64,000 bases of DNA. Source: Streptomyces sp. A3M-1-3 (GTDB lineage Bacteria > Actinomycetota > Actinomycetes > Streptomycetales > Streptomycetaceae). The notes under the pieces are model-generated. The model was not told the DNA's origin. It did not search any database and worked only from the letters and a program-made list of their open reading frames with translations. The translations under genes and the position numbers were made by a program. Below, piece by piece: positions 48,046 to 56,171 of this stretch; position 1 is the stretch's first letter; each line of letters opens with the position of its first letter. The stretch is from the NCBI RefSeq assembly GCF_024213665.1, contig NZ_JANAVP010000013.1, positions 1-64,000 on the forward strand. Direction: 5' to 3'.

Positions 48046-49644
48046 TCAGCGGGCGCCGAACTTCTGGGTCCACCAGGGCCCGCCGGAGCTGTCGTGGATA
48101 CCGATCCCGACTTCCTTGAAGGCGCAGTTGAGGATGTTGGCCCGGTGTCCCGGGCTGTTCATCCAGGAGTTCATCACCTGTGCCGGGCTCTGCTGGCCAC
48201 GGGCGATGTTCTCGCCGTACGTACTCCACCGGTATCCGGCGGCGGTGATGCGTTCGCCGGGGCCGGCCCCGTCCGGGTTGGTGTGGTCGAAGAAGTCGCG
48301 GGCCGCCATGTCCTTGGAGTGGCTCTGAGCGGCGCTCTGCAGCTGCGCGTTGGAGCTCACCGGTCCGCAGCCCTGCTTGGCCCGCTCGTTGTTGAGCAGG
48401 GAGATGACCTGCTGGACCGGGCCCGACTGCGAGCTGCCGCCGCCCGCCGGGGGCGCCGGCTGTTGACGGACCGTGGTCCTGGCCGGAGTGGGGCGCGGGG
48501 AGGACTTCTCCGGTGCGGTGGACTTCACCGGCTTCTTGCTCGGTGTGGCCGTGGGGCTCGGCGAGCTGCTGGGGGAGGCGGTGGCCGTAGGCGACGGTGT
48601 GAGCGTCCGGGGAGCCGCCGAGGTGAGCGCCGAGGCGGATGCCGGCCCCGACCGGTCCTCCTGCGGGGCGCCCGCGGCAAGCCGGAAGGCGCCTGCTGCG
48701 CCGGCGACCACTGCGATCCCCGCGACCGCCCCGATCATCCGGCGCCGACGGCGCAGGCGATGACGCCGGTCGGTCCTGGATTCGGTGCCGCGCCCCTGTC
48801 CCCGCCCGGGTCCGCCGATCGCCGCCACCGGCTCGGCAGCGAGGCCGACGGCGCCGGCCTCGCCGCCCACGCCGTGCAGCAGGGAAGCGGCCACGGGTAC
48901 CAGAGCGAGTCCGACGAGCAGCCCCTCGGCCGGCACCAGGCCGCTCCAGTGCCCGGAACAGACCGCGCACTCCCGGGCATGCCGGGCGATTCGCTTGCGC
49001 CAGAGCGCGGACGGTGTGCCGTCCCAGGGCGTCAGCACCGGCCTCAGCTCCGCGCACAGCGGCACCGTGGACAGGGCGCGCACGACTACCCGGGCCGATT
49101 CCAGCTGCGCCTTCATCCGCTGCACCCGCACCGCGGTGTGCTGCGGGGACAGCTCCAGGGCGGCGGCCACCTCCGCGCGCGTGAGCTCGCCCGCGGCCTC
49201 CAGCCACCAGAGCGACAGCAGCGCGTGGTCGTCGGGGTCGAGCCAGCGGGTGGCCTCGGCGGCTTCCCGGCGCTGCCCGGACAGGCCCAGCTGCACGATC
49301 GTCAGGTCCACGAAGTCGGCGCCCGGATCGGCGACGTCGTGGGCGTCATGGAGTCCGCCGGAGGGCGGCGCAGACTGCCGCGCGTGCCAGTGGCGGCGTA
49401 TCTGGTTCATGGTGATGGCCACCAGCCAGGACCGGAAACTCTCCGGTGCCCGCAGCGCGGACAGTCCGTCGAGCGCGCGGAGCATGGTCTCCTGCACCAC
49501 GTCGTCGACATCGGCATGACCGTTCAGCGCCCGGCCGGCGATGTTGTACACCAGCGGCAGATACGCGGCGACGAGTTCGTCCTGCGCCCGCTGGTCTCCG
49601 GTCTGCGCCGCCACCACCAGCGCGGCCCCGCGGTCACTGTTCAT
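48046..49644 (-). CDS. ECF sigma factor fused to zinc finger, membrane helix and secreted CAP domain
   Basis: The 532-residue protein combines four parts. Sigma-70 region 2 (LPLVYNIAGRALNGHADVDD, VVQETMLRALDGL) and region 4 (HALLSLWWLEAAGELTRAEV ... ELSPQHTAVRVQRMKAQL) fill residues 1-190. An anti-sigma-like zinc motif (RHARECAVC) follows at about 230. After a basic RRHRLRRRRR segment there is a transmembrane helix (MIGAVAGIAVVAGAAGAF). The outer part has a Pro/Ser/Thr linker and a CAP/PR-1 domain (about 405-532; NNERAKQGCGPVSSNAQLQS, HTNPDGAGPGERI, STYGENIARGQ, SPGHRANILN). A sigma factor tethered to an extracytoplasmic sensor domain is implied. GCAGGA lies close to ATG 49644. Confidence 0.85.
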   Translation of the reverse strand: MNSDRGAALVVAAQTGDQRAQDELVAAYLPLVYNIAGRALNGHADVDDVVQETMLRALDGLSALRAPESFRSWLVAITMNQIRRHWHARQSAPPSGGLHDAHDVADPGADFVDLTIVQLGLSGQRREAAEATRWLDPDDHALLSLWWLEAAGELTRAEVAAALELSPQHTAVRVQRMKAQLESARVVVRALSTVPLCAELRPVLTPWDGTPSALWRKRIARHARECAVCSGHWSGLVPAEGLLVGLALVPVAASLLHGVGGEAGAVGLAAEPVAAIGGPGRGQGRGTESRTDRRHRLRRRRRMIGAVAGIAVVAGAAGAFRLAAGAPQEDRSGPASASALTSAAPRTLTPSPTATASPSSSPSPTATPSKKPVKSTAPEKSSPRPTPARTTVRQQPAPPAGGGSSQSGPVQQVISLLNNERAKQGCGPVSSNAQLQSAAQSHSKDMAARDFFDHTNPDGAGPGERITAAGYRWSTYGENIARGQQSPAQVMNSWMNSPGHRANILNCAFKEVGIGIHDSSGGPWWTQKFGAR

Positions 49645-49781
49645 GTCCTGCCCACCCTGTTTCCTCGGCCCGAGCCGACTGCCTCCAACACCTGGGAGAT
49701 CGTCCGGCCCTCGTCCGATAACAGAAAACGCGGTTCGCGCCTGGGGGTTTGGCCGACGGGCGCCCTGGTCGAACACAGACC

Positions 49782-52472
49782 CTAACGGGTCGAGCCGGCC
49801 GGGGCCGCTTCCCCCAGAAGTTGCTCGGCCCAGATGATCTTGCCTTCGGCGGTGTACCGGGTGCCCCAGCGTTCGGCGAACTGGGCGACGAGGAACAGCC
49901 CCCGCCCGCCTTCGTCCAGCAGTGCCGCCCGGCGCAGATGCGGCGACGTACTGCTGGCGTCGGACACCTCGCAGACGAGCACGTCACTGTGCAGCAGCCG
50001 GACCCGGATCGGCGCGGCGCCGTACCGGATGGCGTTGGTGATCAGCTCGCTCAGGATGAGTTCGGTGGTGAAGGCGAGCTCTTCCAGGCCCCATGCGCCG
50101 AGCCGACGGGTGACCTCGGAGCGTACGGCGGCGACGGCCGCCGGGTCGGAATCCACGCTCCAGTGGGCGACCTGGGCGGAGTCCAGCACCCGGGTGCGGG
50201 CGACGAGCAGCGCGATGTCGTCCTGGCCGCGCGAGGGGGCCAGGGCGTCGAACACGGCCTGGCACATCTCCTGCGGGGTCCGCCGCCCGCGGGCCGGCTC
50301 CTCCAGGGGCGGCGCAGGCGATCCATCCCCTCGTCGATGTCCCGGCCGCGTTCCTCGACGAGCCCGTCGGTGTACAGGACCAGGCTGCTCCCCGCGGGCA
50401 GCCGCAGTTCGGTCGCCTCGAAGGGCATGTTCCCCGGCGCCCAGCGGCGGTCCCGCGGGCACGTGCGGGAATTCCACCGAGCGGTCGGGGCGGGCGAGCG
50501 CCGGGCCGGGATGGCCCGCCCGGGCCAGGGTGCAGTGCCCCGAGGCGGATTCGTAGACCGCGTACAGGCAGGTGGCGCCGGTGACCTGCCAGCTGTCGTC
50601 CTCCGGCGCCTCGCCCTCGTCCATCGCCGTGACGAGATCGTTGAGATGCCCGAGCAGTTCGTCCGGGGGCAGGTCGAGCGAGGAGAAGTTGTGTACGGCC
50701 GTACGCAGCCGGCCCATGGTGACGGCGGCATGCAGGCCGTGACCGACGACATCACCGATGACCAGCGCGACGCGCGCACCCGGCAGTGGAATGACGTCGA
50801 ACCAGTCGCCGCCCACTCCGGCCTGCGCGGGCACATAGCGGTGGTCGACCTCCAGGGCGCCGTTCTGCGGCAGGGCGTGGGGGAGCAGGCTCCGCTGGAG
50901 GGTGACGGCCGTGGTGTGCTCGCGCGTGAAGCGGCGCGCGTTGTCGATACTGAGCGCCGCCCGCGTGGCCAGTTCCTCGGCGAAGGACAGGTCCTCCGTC
51001 TCGAAGGGGACGGACTCCTCGGCCCGCCAGAAGTTGACCATCCCCAGGACGATGCCCCGCGCCCTCAGCGGCACGGTGAGCAGCGAACGGAATCCGTCCT
51101 CCAGCGCGCTCTGCGCCCCGGGCGGGTCCTGCGCCCGCCAGCCCTGCGCGGTGGTCAGGTCGGCCTCCAGCACCGCGTGGCCCGAGTCGAGTCCCGCCGC
51201 CATCGGCGTACCGGGTACGACATCGATCCGCGTGCCCGCCGGGTCCAGGGCCGAAATCTCCCGGATCCCGCGCACGGCGGTGCGCCGCATACGGGTCGCC
51301 GTTCCGGCCGGCTCCTCACCGTGCAGTACGGGCTCCAGCAGCTCCACCGTGACGAAGCCGGCGAACCGGGGCACGGCCACCTCGGCGAGTTCCTCCGCGG
51401 TCCGCACCACGTCGAGTGTCGTCCCGACCTGGAGACCGGCGTCGTACAGCAGTTTCAGCCGCTCCCGTGCCACCTCGGCGCGTCCGGCCAGGGCGCGCAG
51501 TTCGGTGGAGTCCCGCAGCGTCACCACACTGCCTTCCAGCCCGCCGTGCGGCTGGGTGGGCCGCACATTGACCGCCAGCAGCCGGTCCCCGGCCAGATGC
51601 ACCGCGTCGGTCACGGCGGTGCCCCGCGCCAGCAGCGCGGCGGTCTCGGGCGCGAGCCCGAGATCCCGCACGTGACGCTGCTCGGATTGGGGCGGCAGGT
51701 CGAGCAGCCTTCGCGCCTCGTCGTTGGCCATCAGCAGGACGCCGTCGCCCCCGACGATCAGCACGCCCTCCCGGACGGCATGCAGAACCGCCTCGTTGTG
51801 TTCGTACATACGAGTCATCTCGGCCGGCCCGAGGCCATGGGTCTGGCGCCGCAGGCGTCCGCTGACCAGGGCCGCTCCGACGGTGGCCAGAACCAGCGCG
51901 GCGGCGGTGACGCCGAAGAGGAGCGGCAGCTGGCGGTCCACGATGTCCGCGACATTCCCGATCTCGATGCCGGCTCCGACCAGACCGACGACGGAACCGT
52001 CGGCGTCCGTCACCGGCACGATCGCCCGCACGGCGTCGTTGGGATCGCCTTTGTAGACCTCCGTGAACGATTGGCCCGCCACCGCCCGACTGAGGTCGCC
52101 CTCCGCCCGTTCGCCGATCAACTCCGGCTGGGAATCCGTGTACCTGAGCCCCTCCGTGGTCATCACCGCGATGAAGTCGACGTTCGAACCCACCCTGGCG
52201 CCCTCGGCGAGTGGCTGCAGCTCGGCGGTGGGATCGGGAGACCGCAGGGCCGGTACGAGGCCCGGGGCGTGCGCGAACGATTCGGCGGCGGCGAGGGAGC
52301 GGTTCCGGGCGTCCCGCACGCTGTCCGACCTGGACTGGAGTACCAGCGCGACGGCCGCGGCGGCGACGAGCAGCACCACCAGTACCACCTGGAGGCCGAA
52401 CACCTGGGCGGCGACGCTGCGCCGCAGACCCCAGCGGGCAGGGTGAAGCTCAAAACGCCTGAAAAGCTCCAT
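49782..52472 (-). CDS. Membrane sensor PP2C phosphatase-kinase (Cache-PAS-GAF-PP2C-HATPase) with a compensated double frameshift
   Basis: This is an 896-codon frame. Order: TM1 (FGLQVVLVVLLVAAAAVALV), an extracellular Cache-like sensor (to about residue 175; IAVMTTEGLRYTDSQPELIG), TM2 (LLFGVTAAALVLATVGAALV), PAS (HAVREGVLIVGGDGVLLMAN), GAF (LYDAGLQVGTTLDVVRTAEE) and PP2C (GGDWFDVIPLPG, VIGDVVGHGL, RAGHPGPALA). A C-terminal anti-sigma-type HATPase ends it (LILSELITNAIRYGAAPIRV; GGRGLFLVAQFAERWG). Between about 50310 and 50447 the frame is wrong: an extra G near 50447 and a missing base near 50310 cancel out. In between, the expected GNMPFEATELRLPAGSSLVL and YTDGLVEERGRDIDEGMDRL lie in the neighbouring frame. 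The PP2C core is therefore scrambled unless this is a sequence error. Confidence 0.85.
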   Translation of the reverse strand: MELFRRFELHPARWGLRRSVAAQVFGLQVVLVVLLVAAAAVALVLQSRSDSVRDARNRSLAAAESFAHAPGLVPALRSPDPTAELQPLAEGARVGSNVDFIAVMTTEGLRYTDSQPELIGERAEGDLSRAVAGQSFTEVYKGDPNDAVRAIVPVTDADGSVVGLVGAGIEIGNVADIVDRQLPLLFGVTAAALVLATVGAALVSGRLRRQTHGLGPAEMTRMYEHNEAVLHAVREGVLIVGGDGVLLMANDEARRLLDLPPQSEQRHVRDLGLAPETAALLARGTAVTDAVHLAGDRLLAVNVRPTQPHGGLEGSVVTLRDSTELRALAGRAEVARERLKLLYDAGLQVGTTLDVVRTAEELAEVAVPRFAGFVTVELLEPVLHGEEPAGTATRMRRTAVRGIREISALDPAGTRIDVVPGTPMAAGLDSGHAVLEADLTTAQGWRAQDPPGAQSALEDGFRSLLTVPLRARGIVLGMVNFWRAEESVPFETEDLSFAEELATRAALSIDNARRFTREHTTAVTLQRSLLPHALPQNGALEVDHRYVPAQAGVGGDWFDVIPLPGARVALVIGDVVGHGLHAAVTMGRLRTAVHNFSSLDLPPDELLGHLNDLVTAMDEGEAPEDDSWQVTGATCLYAVYESASGHCTLARAGHPGPALARPDRSVEFPHVPAGPPLGAGEHALRGDRTAAARGEQPGPVHRRARRGTRPGHRRGDGSPAPPLEEPARGRRTPQEMCQAVFDALAPSRGQDDIALLVARTRVLDSAQVAHWSVDSDPAAVAAVRSEVTRRLGAWGLEELAFTTELILSELITNAIRYGAAPIRVRLLHSDVLVCEVSDASSTSPHLRRAALLDEGGRGLFLVAQFAERWGTRYTAEGKIIWAEQLLGEAAPAGSTR

Positions 52473-52564
52473 CACCTCTTATTTCTAGCACCGCCTCACT
52501 TCGCGCCGTGCCGTGGCACCCTGGGCGTCGTACCGTGGAGGAACCGAGACGCGAGGAGGCTCCC

Positions 52565-52747
52565 ATGCCCGAGCCTGACGGAGGAACGACGCCGGACAGC
52601 GTGCTGCACACCGGGGCGGAGCACCCGGTGGACCCGGTGGATCTGGTCATGCTCTCCGGTCGCGAACCCACCCCGGAGCTGCTGGAGAAGGCCCGCCTGG
52701 CGCTGGAGAAGGAGGGCGCCGCGGCCGTCGAGAGGTATCTGCCGTAG
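52565..52747 (+). CDS. Small conserved hypothetical protein
   Basis: The 60-residue protein has a strong GAGGAGG site 5 bases before the ATG. It reads PVDPVDLVMLSGREPTPELL and ends EKARLALEKEGAAAVERYLP, an amphipathic helical C-terminus. Codon use is typical of a real gene. Function is unknown. It lies alone between the divergent sensor phosphatase and the convergent PAP2 gene. Confidence 0.72.
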   Translation: MPEPDGGTTPDSVLHTGAEHPVDPVDLVMLSGREPTPELLEKARLALEKEGAAAVERYLP

Positions 52748-52763
52748 ACCGGGCCGGAGTCCC

Positions 52764-53381
52764 TCAGCGCAGCAGGGCGAAGGTCAGCCCGGCCACCAGC
52801 GCCCCGAGTGCGGTACCCGCGACAACTTGGGCCGGGGTGTGGTCCTTCAGCGCGATCCTCGACCAGCCGACCAGAGCCACGACCGGGTAGAGCGCCAGCA
52901 GCCAGGGACCGTAGGTGAGCGCGAGGATGATGACGCTCCCCGACGAGACCGCGGCGTGCACCGATACCTTCCAGGCCGTGGTGATCACCATGAGGACCAC
53001 CAGCGTGGTCACCATCGCCGCGATGAGCGCGACCATCGCCAGCGGCGCCCCCAGGAGCGTCATCAGCAGCGTTCCGGTGAGGACGGAGGCGATGATGAAG
53101 ACCATGACCACCAGGCGCTGCTGTTTGACGCCGAGGTGACGGTCGGCCCAGGTGCCGCGGCGGATGCCGAACTTGATGAACAGTACGGGGATGACGGCCG
53201 CGAAGGTGGCGCCGAACAGCCCCCAGCCGATTCCCGCGAGCCCGTCCACCTGCCAGCCGACGAGCAGGGTCAGCGCGATGATCCAGTTCTTCGGTTCGAG
53301 CCCGTCCGTGACGAGCCGGGCGGCGCGCGACTGCGCCGGGCGGGTCTCGTCGGTCGCTGTGGTGTCGGTGGTCGTGGTCAC
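52764..53381 (-). CDS. PAP2-like membrane phosphatase family protein
   Basis: The 205-residue protein has five or six transmembrane helices. It keeps two of the three PAP2 signatures: KVSVHAAVSSGSVIILALTY (usually SGHA) and GWSRIALKDHTPAQVVAGTA (SRxxxxxHxxxQVxxG). The first motif (KxxxxxxRP) is not evident, with GIRRGTWADRHLGVKQQR at that place. Lipid or isoprenoid pyrophosphate hydrolysis is the family activity; here it may be altered. The GTG start overlaps the stop of the upstream DUF6545-type gene (GTGA), so it belongs to the XRE-ImmA operon. Confidence 0.78.
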   Translation of the reverse strand: MTTTTDTTATDETRPAQSRAARLVTDGLEPKNWIIALTLLVGWQVDGLAGIGWGLFGATFAAVIPVLFIKFGIRRGTWADRHLGVKQQRLVVMVFIIASVLTGTLLMTLLGAPLAMVALIAAMVTTLVVLMVITTAWKVSVHAAVSSGSVIILALTYGPWLLALYPVVALVGWSRIALKDHTPAQVVAGTALGALVAGLTFALLR

Positions 53382-54574
53382 TGTGGCGCTGTCTCCCGGT
53401 CGGACGGTCCTTGGGGGGCTATGGGCTGGGGGATTGCGTGCCCGTCACCGGAGGCGAACTGCCGCACGACGTCGCCGCGGCGGGCGGTCTCGATCTGCCA
53501 GAGCCACCGTGCCTCGGCGTCGAGGTCGAGTTCGTCGCCCGACACGGAGTCCCGCCGCTCCACGCCGGTCAGGGGCGCACGGCCGGCGAGCTTGGCGCGG
53601 CGGGCCGTCTCGACCCAGCAGGCGTCGGCGAGAGCCGGGTGCGGCGCGGCGGCCTCCGCGTGGTCGCGCTCTTCCGCGGACGCGTACGGCTGGAGCGCGA
53701 GGATCGCGTCGCGGATCTCCACGACCCGGCGGTGCAGGCGCATCTGGAACTCCCGGCGGCGCAGTTCCTCGCCCAGGACCACTTCGGGGACCGCCGCCGT
53801 GAGATCCGCCCACAGGGGAGCCAGCCGCCTGAGGTAGAGCAGGTGCCGGCCGGCCCGCCAGGCGACCCCGACCGCGGGGACGGAGCTGCCGATCAGGATC
53901 AGGCCGATGGCGAGGTGCTTCATCGTGTCGGTGGCCGTGCTGACCCCGGCGTCGCTCCCGGCGTCAACGACACCGGCCAGCCGGAGGACCAGATACACCG
54001 CCCGGGTCAGCGAATAGGCGACGCCCGCCGCCGTGCCGGCGCCGAGCAGGCGCAGGCCGGTGCGCAGCCAGCCGGCGCCTGCATGCCTGCTGGAGCCCCA
54101 GAACAGCCAGGTGGCCGAGGCCATCGCGGTGCCCAGATAGGTGAACCAGACCATCAGGTAGACCGTGGCGGTCCCAGAGCCGGCACTGCTCTCGAAGAAC
54201 TCCTCGGCCTCGGTCTTCCGTGGCATGAAGGCGAACAGGACAGTCAGCGCGAGCATGGTGGTGGCCGCGGCGCACAGGCGCAGCCGGGCACCGTTGCGCC
54301 CTTCGGGGCGCGTGATCGCGTACACGAATTCCAGTACGGCGGCCGCGGCGGTGATGCCCAGGAAGTGCTTCAACAGGGTGGAGAGGTTGTTCACCCCCGT
54401 GCCGCTGTCGATGGCCTGCATCACCTCCGGCCGCCGCAGCGTCATGGACAGGGTCAGCGCGGCGAAGGCGGCCCACAGCGTGCGCTGCTTGGAGGAGCGC
54501 AGCGCTGAGGGGCCGCGCCACAGGGCGACCAGCCACAGAAGGATCAGGACAGCGTTTTCCACGGGCACGCTCAC
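53378..54574 (-). CDS. MAB_1171c-type putative transporter (DUF6545)
   Basis: The 398-residue protein has an N-terminal half with about seven transmembrane helices (AVLILLWLVALWRGPSALRS; TLLKHFLGITAAAAVLEFVY; VYLMVWFTYLGTAMASATWL; HLAIGLILIGSSVPAVGVAW). A cytoplasmic DUF6545-like C-terminal domain (from residue about 255) follows with LYLRRLAPLWADLTAAVPEV and REFQMRLHRRVVEIRDAILA. Actinobacterial homologues are regularly found beside XRE and ImmA/IrrE genes, as here; what they transport or sense is unknown. GTG start and stop both overlap neighbours by 4 bases, so the three genes are tightly coupled. Confidence 0.8.
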   Translation of the reverse strand: MSVPVENAVLILLWLVALWRGPSALRSSKQRTLWAAFAALTLSMTLRRPEVMQAIDSGTGVNNLSTLLKHFLGITAAAAVLEFVYAITRPEGRNGARLRLCAAATTMLALTVLFAFMPRKTEAEEFFESSAGSGTATVYLMVWFTYLGTAMASATWLFWGSSRHAGAGWLRTGLRLLGAGTAAGVAYSLTRAVYLVLRLAGVVDAGSDAGVSTATDTMKHLAIGLILIGSSVPAVGVAWRAGRHLLYLRRLAPLWADLTAAVPEVVLGEELRRREFQMRLHRRVVEIRDAILALQPYASAEERDHAEAAAPHPALADACWVETARRAKLAGRAPLTGVERRDSVSGDELDLDAEARWLWQIETARRGDVVRQFASGDGHAIPQPIAPQGPSDRETAPQ

Positions 54575-55158
54575 GGACGGGAGTTGCGGATGGGATGGCC
54601 AAGGGCGTCGTTCAGCCGGTCCAGGACACCGGCGGCCTGGCCGGAAGCGGTTGGAGCCTCATCGGTGAGTACCCGGTCGCTGAGAATGGTCGCCAGGAGT
54701 TCGGCGTCCTTTTCCTCACTGTCGCTGTAACTGGTGCGGCCGAGGATGTGAAGCACCTGCTCCAGGTCGAGTTCGTCGTCCTCGTCCTCGTCGTCGGTGT
54801 GGGCCGAGGCGGTTTGGGCCGAGGCGTGCTCCCCGAGGAGCCTGCCGGCGTACGCGGGCCGCTCGGCATCCGGCGCCCCGTGCCCGAGGAGCAGGTGCGC
54901 GAGTTCGTGCAGCACGATCTGCAGCTTGTGCAGTGCGCTGGTCGCGGGCTCGAAGAAGATCAGGTCCGCGCTCTGGGTGGCCACCCAGACCCCGCACGGC
55001 ATGCTGCCGTCCGGAGCGCCTTCGAGGGCGACCAGGCGCAGCGGGCGGCCGCGCTGGGCGGCAATACGGGCGCAAAGGACGTCGAGATCGAAAGGGCGCG
55101 GAATGTCGAGAGTGGCGGCGACTGCCTCACAGCGGGCGCGGCGGCGCGTCTTGTACAT
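54571..55158 (-). CDS. ImmA/IrrE family metallo-endopeptidase
   Basis: The 195-residue protein has the zinc protease motif LHELAHLLLGHG (HExxH) at about residue 83 and the typical lead-in CGVWVATQSADLIFFEPATS. An acidic linker (TDDEDEDDELDLEQ) lies near residue 125. ImmA/IrrE proteases cleave an XRE-type repressor to release its target genes, as in ICEBs1 and Deinococcus DdrO. The XRE gene lies just upstream on the same strand, so it is the likely substrate. GAGG precedes ATG 55158, and a good promoter lies 75-105 bases upstream. Confidence 0.88.
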   Translation of the reverse strand: MYKTRRRARCEAVAATLDIPRPFDLDVLCARIAAQRGRPLRLVALEGAPDGSMPCGVWVATQSADLIFFEPATSALHKLQIVLHELAHLLLGHGAPDAERPAYAGRLLGEHASAQTASAHTDDEDEDDELDLEQVLHILGRTSYSDSEEKDAELLATILSDRVLTDEAPTASGQAAGVLDRLNDALGHPIRNSRP

Positions 55159-55233
55159 GCATTCCTCGCTGGCCGATGCGCAGTCCCGCTCCGTCCCCTT
55201 CGAAGCCTGTCGCGAATGAGTTCTCCGGCTCGG

Positions 55234-55263
55234 ATCTTAGGTGACGGCACAGCTGTTCCTCAA
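55234..55263 (-). promoter_or_regulatory. Promoter of the immA-DUF6545-PAP2 operon
   Basis: On the minus strand TTGAGG (55258-55263) and TAAGAT (55234-55239) are separated by 18 bases. Transcription would start near 55227, about 70 bases before the immA start codon, so the operon can be expressed separately from the XRE gene. Confidence 0.65.
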
Positions 55264-55340
55264 GGCGGGGTGTGCCGACTGCCGCTGCATTTCGGTCAAT
55301 TGGCAAACCTGCCCATAAGGCCCGAACGGCATCGAGATCG

Positions 55341-55856
55341 CTAGGAGCCGCCGTCCTGTCCGGCGGCCGGCGTGCCGCCCGGAGACTCGGGAAGACCTTC
55401 GAGTTTGCGTGCCTGGTCGATCACGCCGCGGATGGCGCGGAGGCTGCCGACGGACAGGCCGTTCATCCGTACCGCGACGTCCCGGACGTCACCGTTCTCC
55501 AGGACTTCCGCCAACTCCCGCTGGGCCCGGGTCAGTTCGACTCGCTCCTTGATCTTCGCGAGCTTGGCGTCGACCCGGCTGGCGACGGCGTCGTCGAAGA
55601 AGTACGTCACGGGCACGCCGAAGAAGCCGGCGATCACAGTGAGCGTGCTCACCTTCGGATCGACGATCTCGCCCTTGCGGATCTTCTGGATGGTGGCGTG
55701 CGACACGGTCGGGCCGTCCGGCCCCGCCTTCTTCTTGATCCCCTCGGCGATCTCCATGTAGCTGAGCGGGCCCCGGTCCTGGGGGTGGATCGTGCCGATC
55801 AGATGGTCGAGCTTCTGCGCGATGGTGCGCGGGCCTGCCGGAGTCGCCCTGTTCAC
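55341..55856 (-). CDS. XRE-type helix-turn-helix regulator
   Basis: The 171-residue protein has an N-terminal HTH (KLDHLIGTIHPQDRGPLSYM, EIAEGIKKKAGPDG, TVSHATIQKIRKGEIVDPKV, TVIAGFFGVPVTYFFDD) and a C-terminal helical domain (RVDAKLAKIKERVELTRAQR; VAVRMNGLSVGSLRAIRGVI). It probably represses itself and the immA operon and is the candidate target of the ImmA protease. GTG 55856 has AAGGGGGA upstream; a second in-frame GTG at 55907 within an identical TCGAGTGAACA word would add 17 residues. Confidence 0.85.
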   Translation of the reverse strand: MNRATPAGPRTIAQKLDHLIGTIHPQDRGPLSYMEIAEGIKKKAGPDGPTVSHATIQKIRKGEIVDPKVSTLTVIAGFFGVPVTYFFDDAVASRVDAKLAKIKERVELTRAQRELAEVLENGDVRDVAVRMNGLSVGSLRAIRGVIDQARKLEGLPESPGGTPAAGQDGGS

Positions 55857-55911
55857 TCGATCCCCCTTGCGGCCGGCACTGCGGTCGCCGACGGCGGCCG
55901 TGTTCACTCGA
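55850..55911. promoter_or_regulatory. Repeated 11-base word at the XRE start (candidate operator)
   Basis: TGTTCACTCGA occurs at 55850-55860 and 55901-55911, 51 bases apart. The two copies contain the two possible GTG start codons of the XRE gene. Further upstream GTTTACGGGC (55913-55922) and GCCCGTAAAAC (55992-56002) are inverted near-copies, which may be binding sites for the same regulator. Confidence 0.45.
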
Positions 55912-56114
55912 AGTTTACGGGCGAGGATACCCACCCCCGCAACGTAAAGTCTGCTTGACAGAAGTGGAACCCGCTCGGCATATTGCCTGTGGCCCGTAAA
56001 ACAAAGTTGATGGGCGGCGGGGCGTACGTCACGGGGGTGCGTACGCCGCGCCGCCACGGGGGCGGGCCGGACGGGGGAGGCCGCGTGCGATCAGCGCGCG
56101 GGCCGTCCAGGGGG

Positions 56115-56148
56115 CGGCGCCCGGAGCACTCAGGTGCTCCGGGCGCCG
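56115..56148. terminator. Hairpin terminator after the PAS-PAS-GAF-PP2C gene
   Basis: Perfect 15-bp arms (CGGCGCCCGGAGCAC and its complement) with a TCAG loop start 23 bases beyond the stop of the minus-strand phosphatase gene. Confidence 0.8.
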
Positions 56149-56171
56149 GCACAACCCGCACCAGGCGGGGG

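Noticed and set aside
45427..49785. 1452-codon plus-strand open frame
   Set aside because: It is antisense to the phosphatase and the sigma-CAP genes, with Arg/Gly/Pro-rich composition and no recognisable motif.
49749..53837. 1362-codon plus-strand open frame
   Set aside because: It is the shadow of the sensor phosphatase and PAP2 genes on the other strand and lacks a ribosome binding site and motifs.
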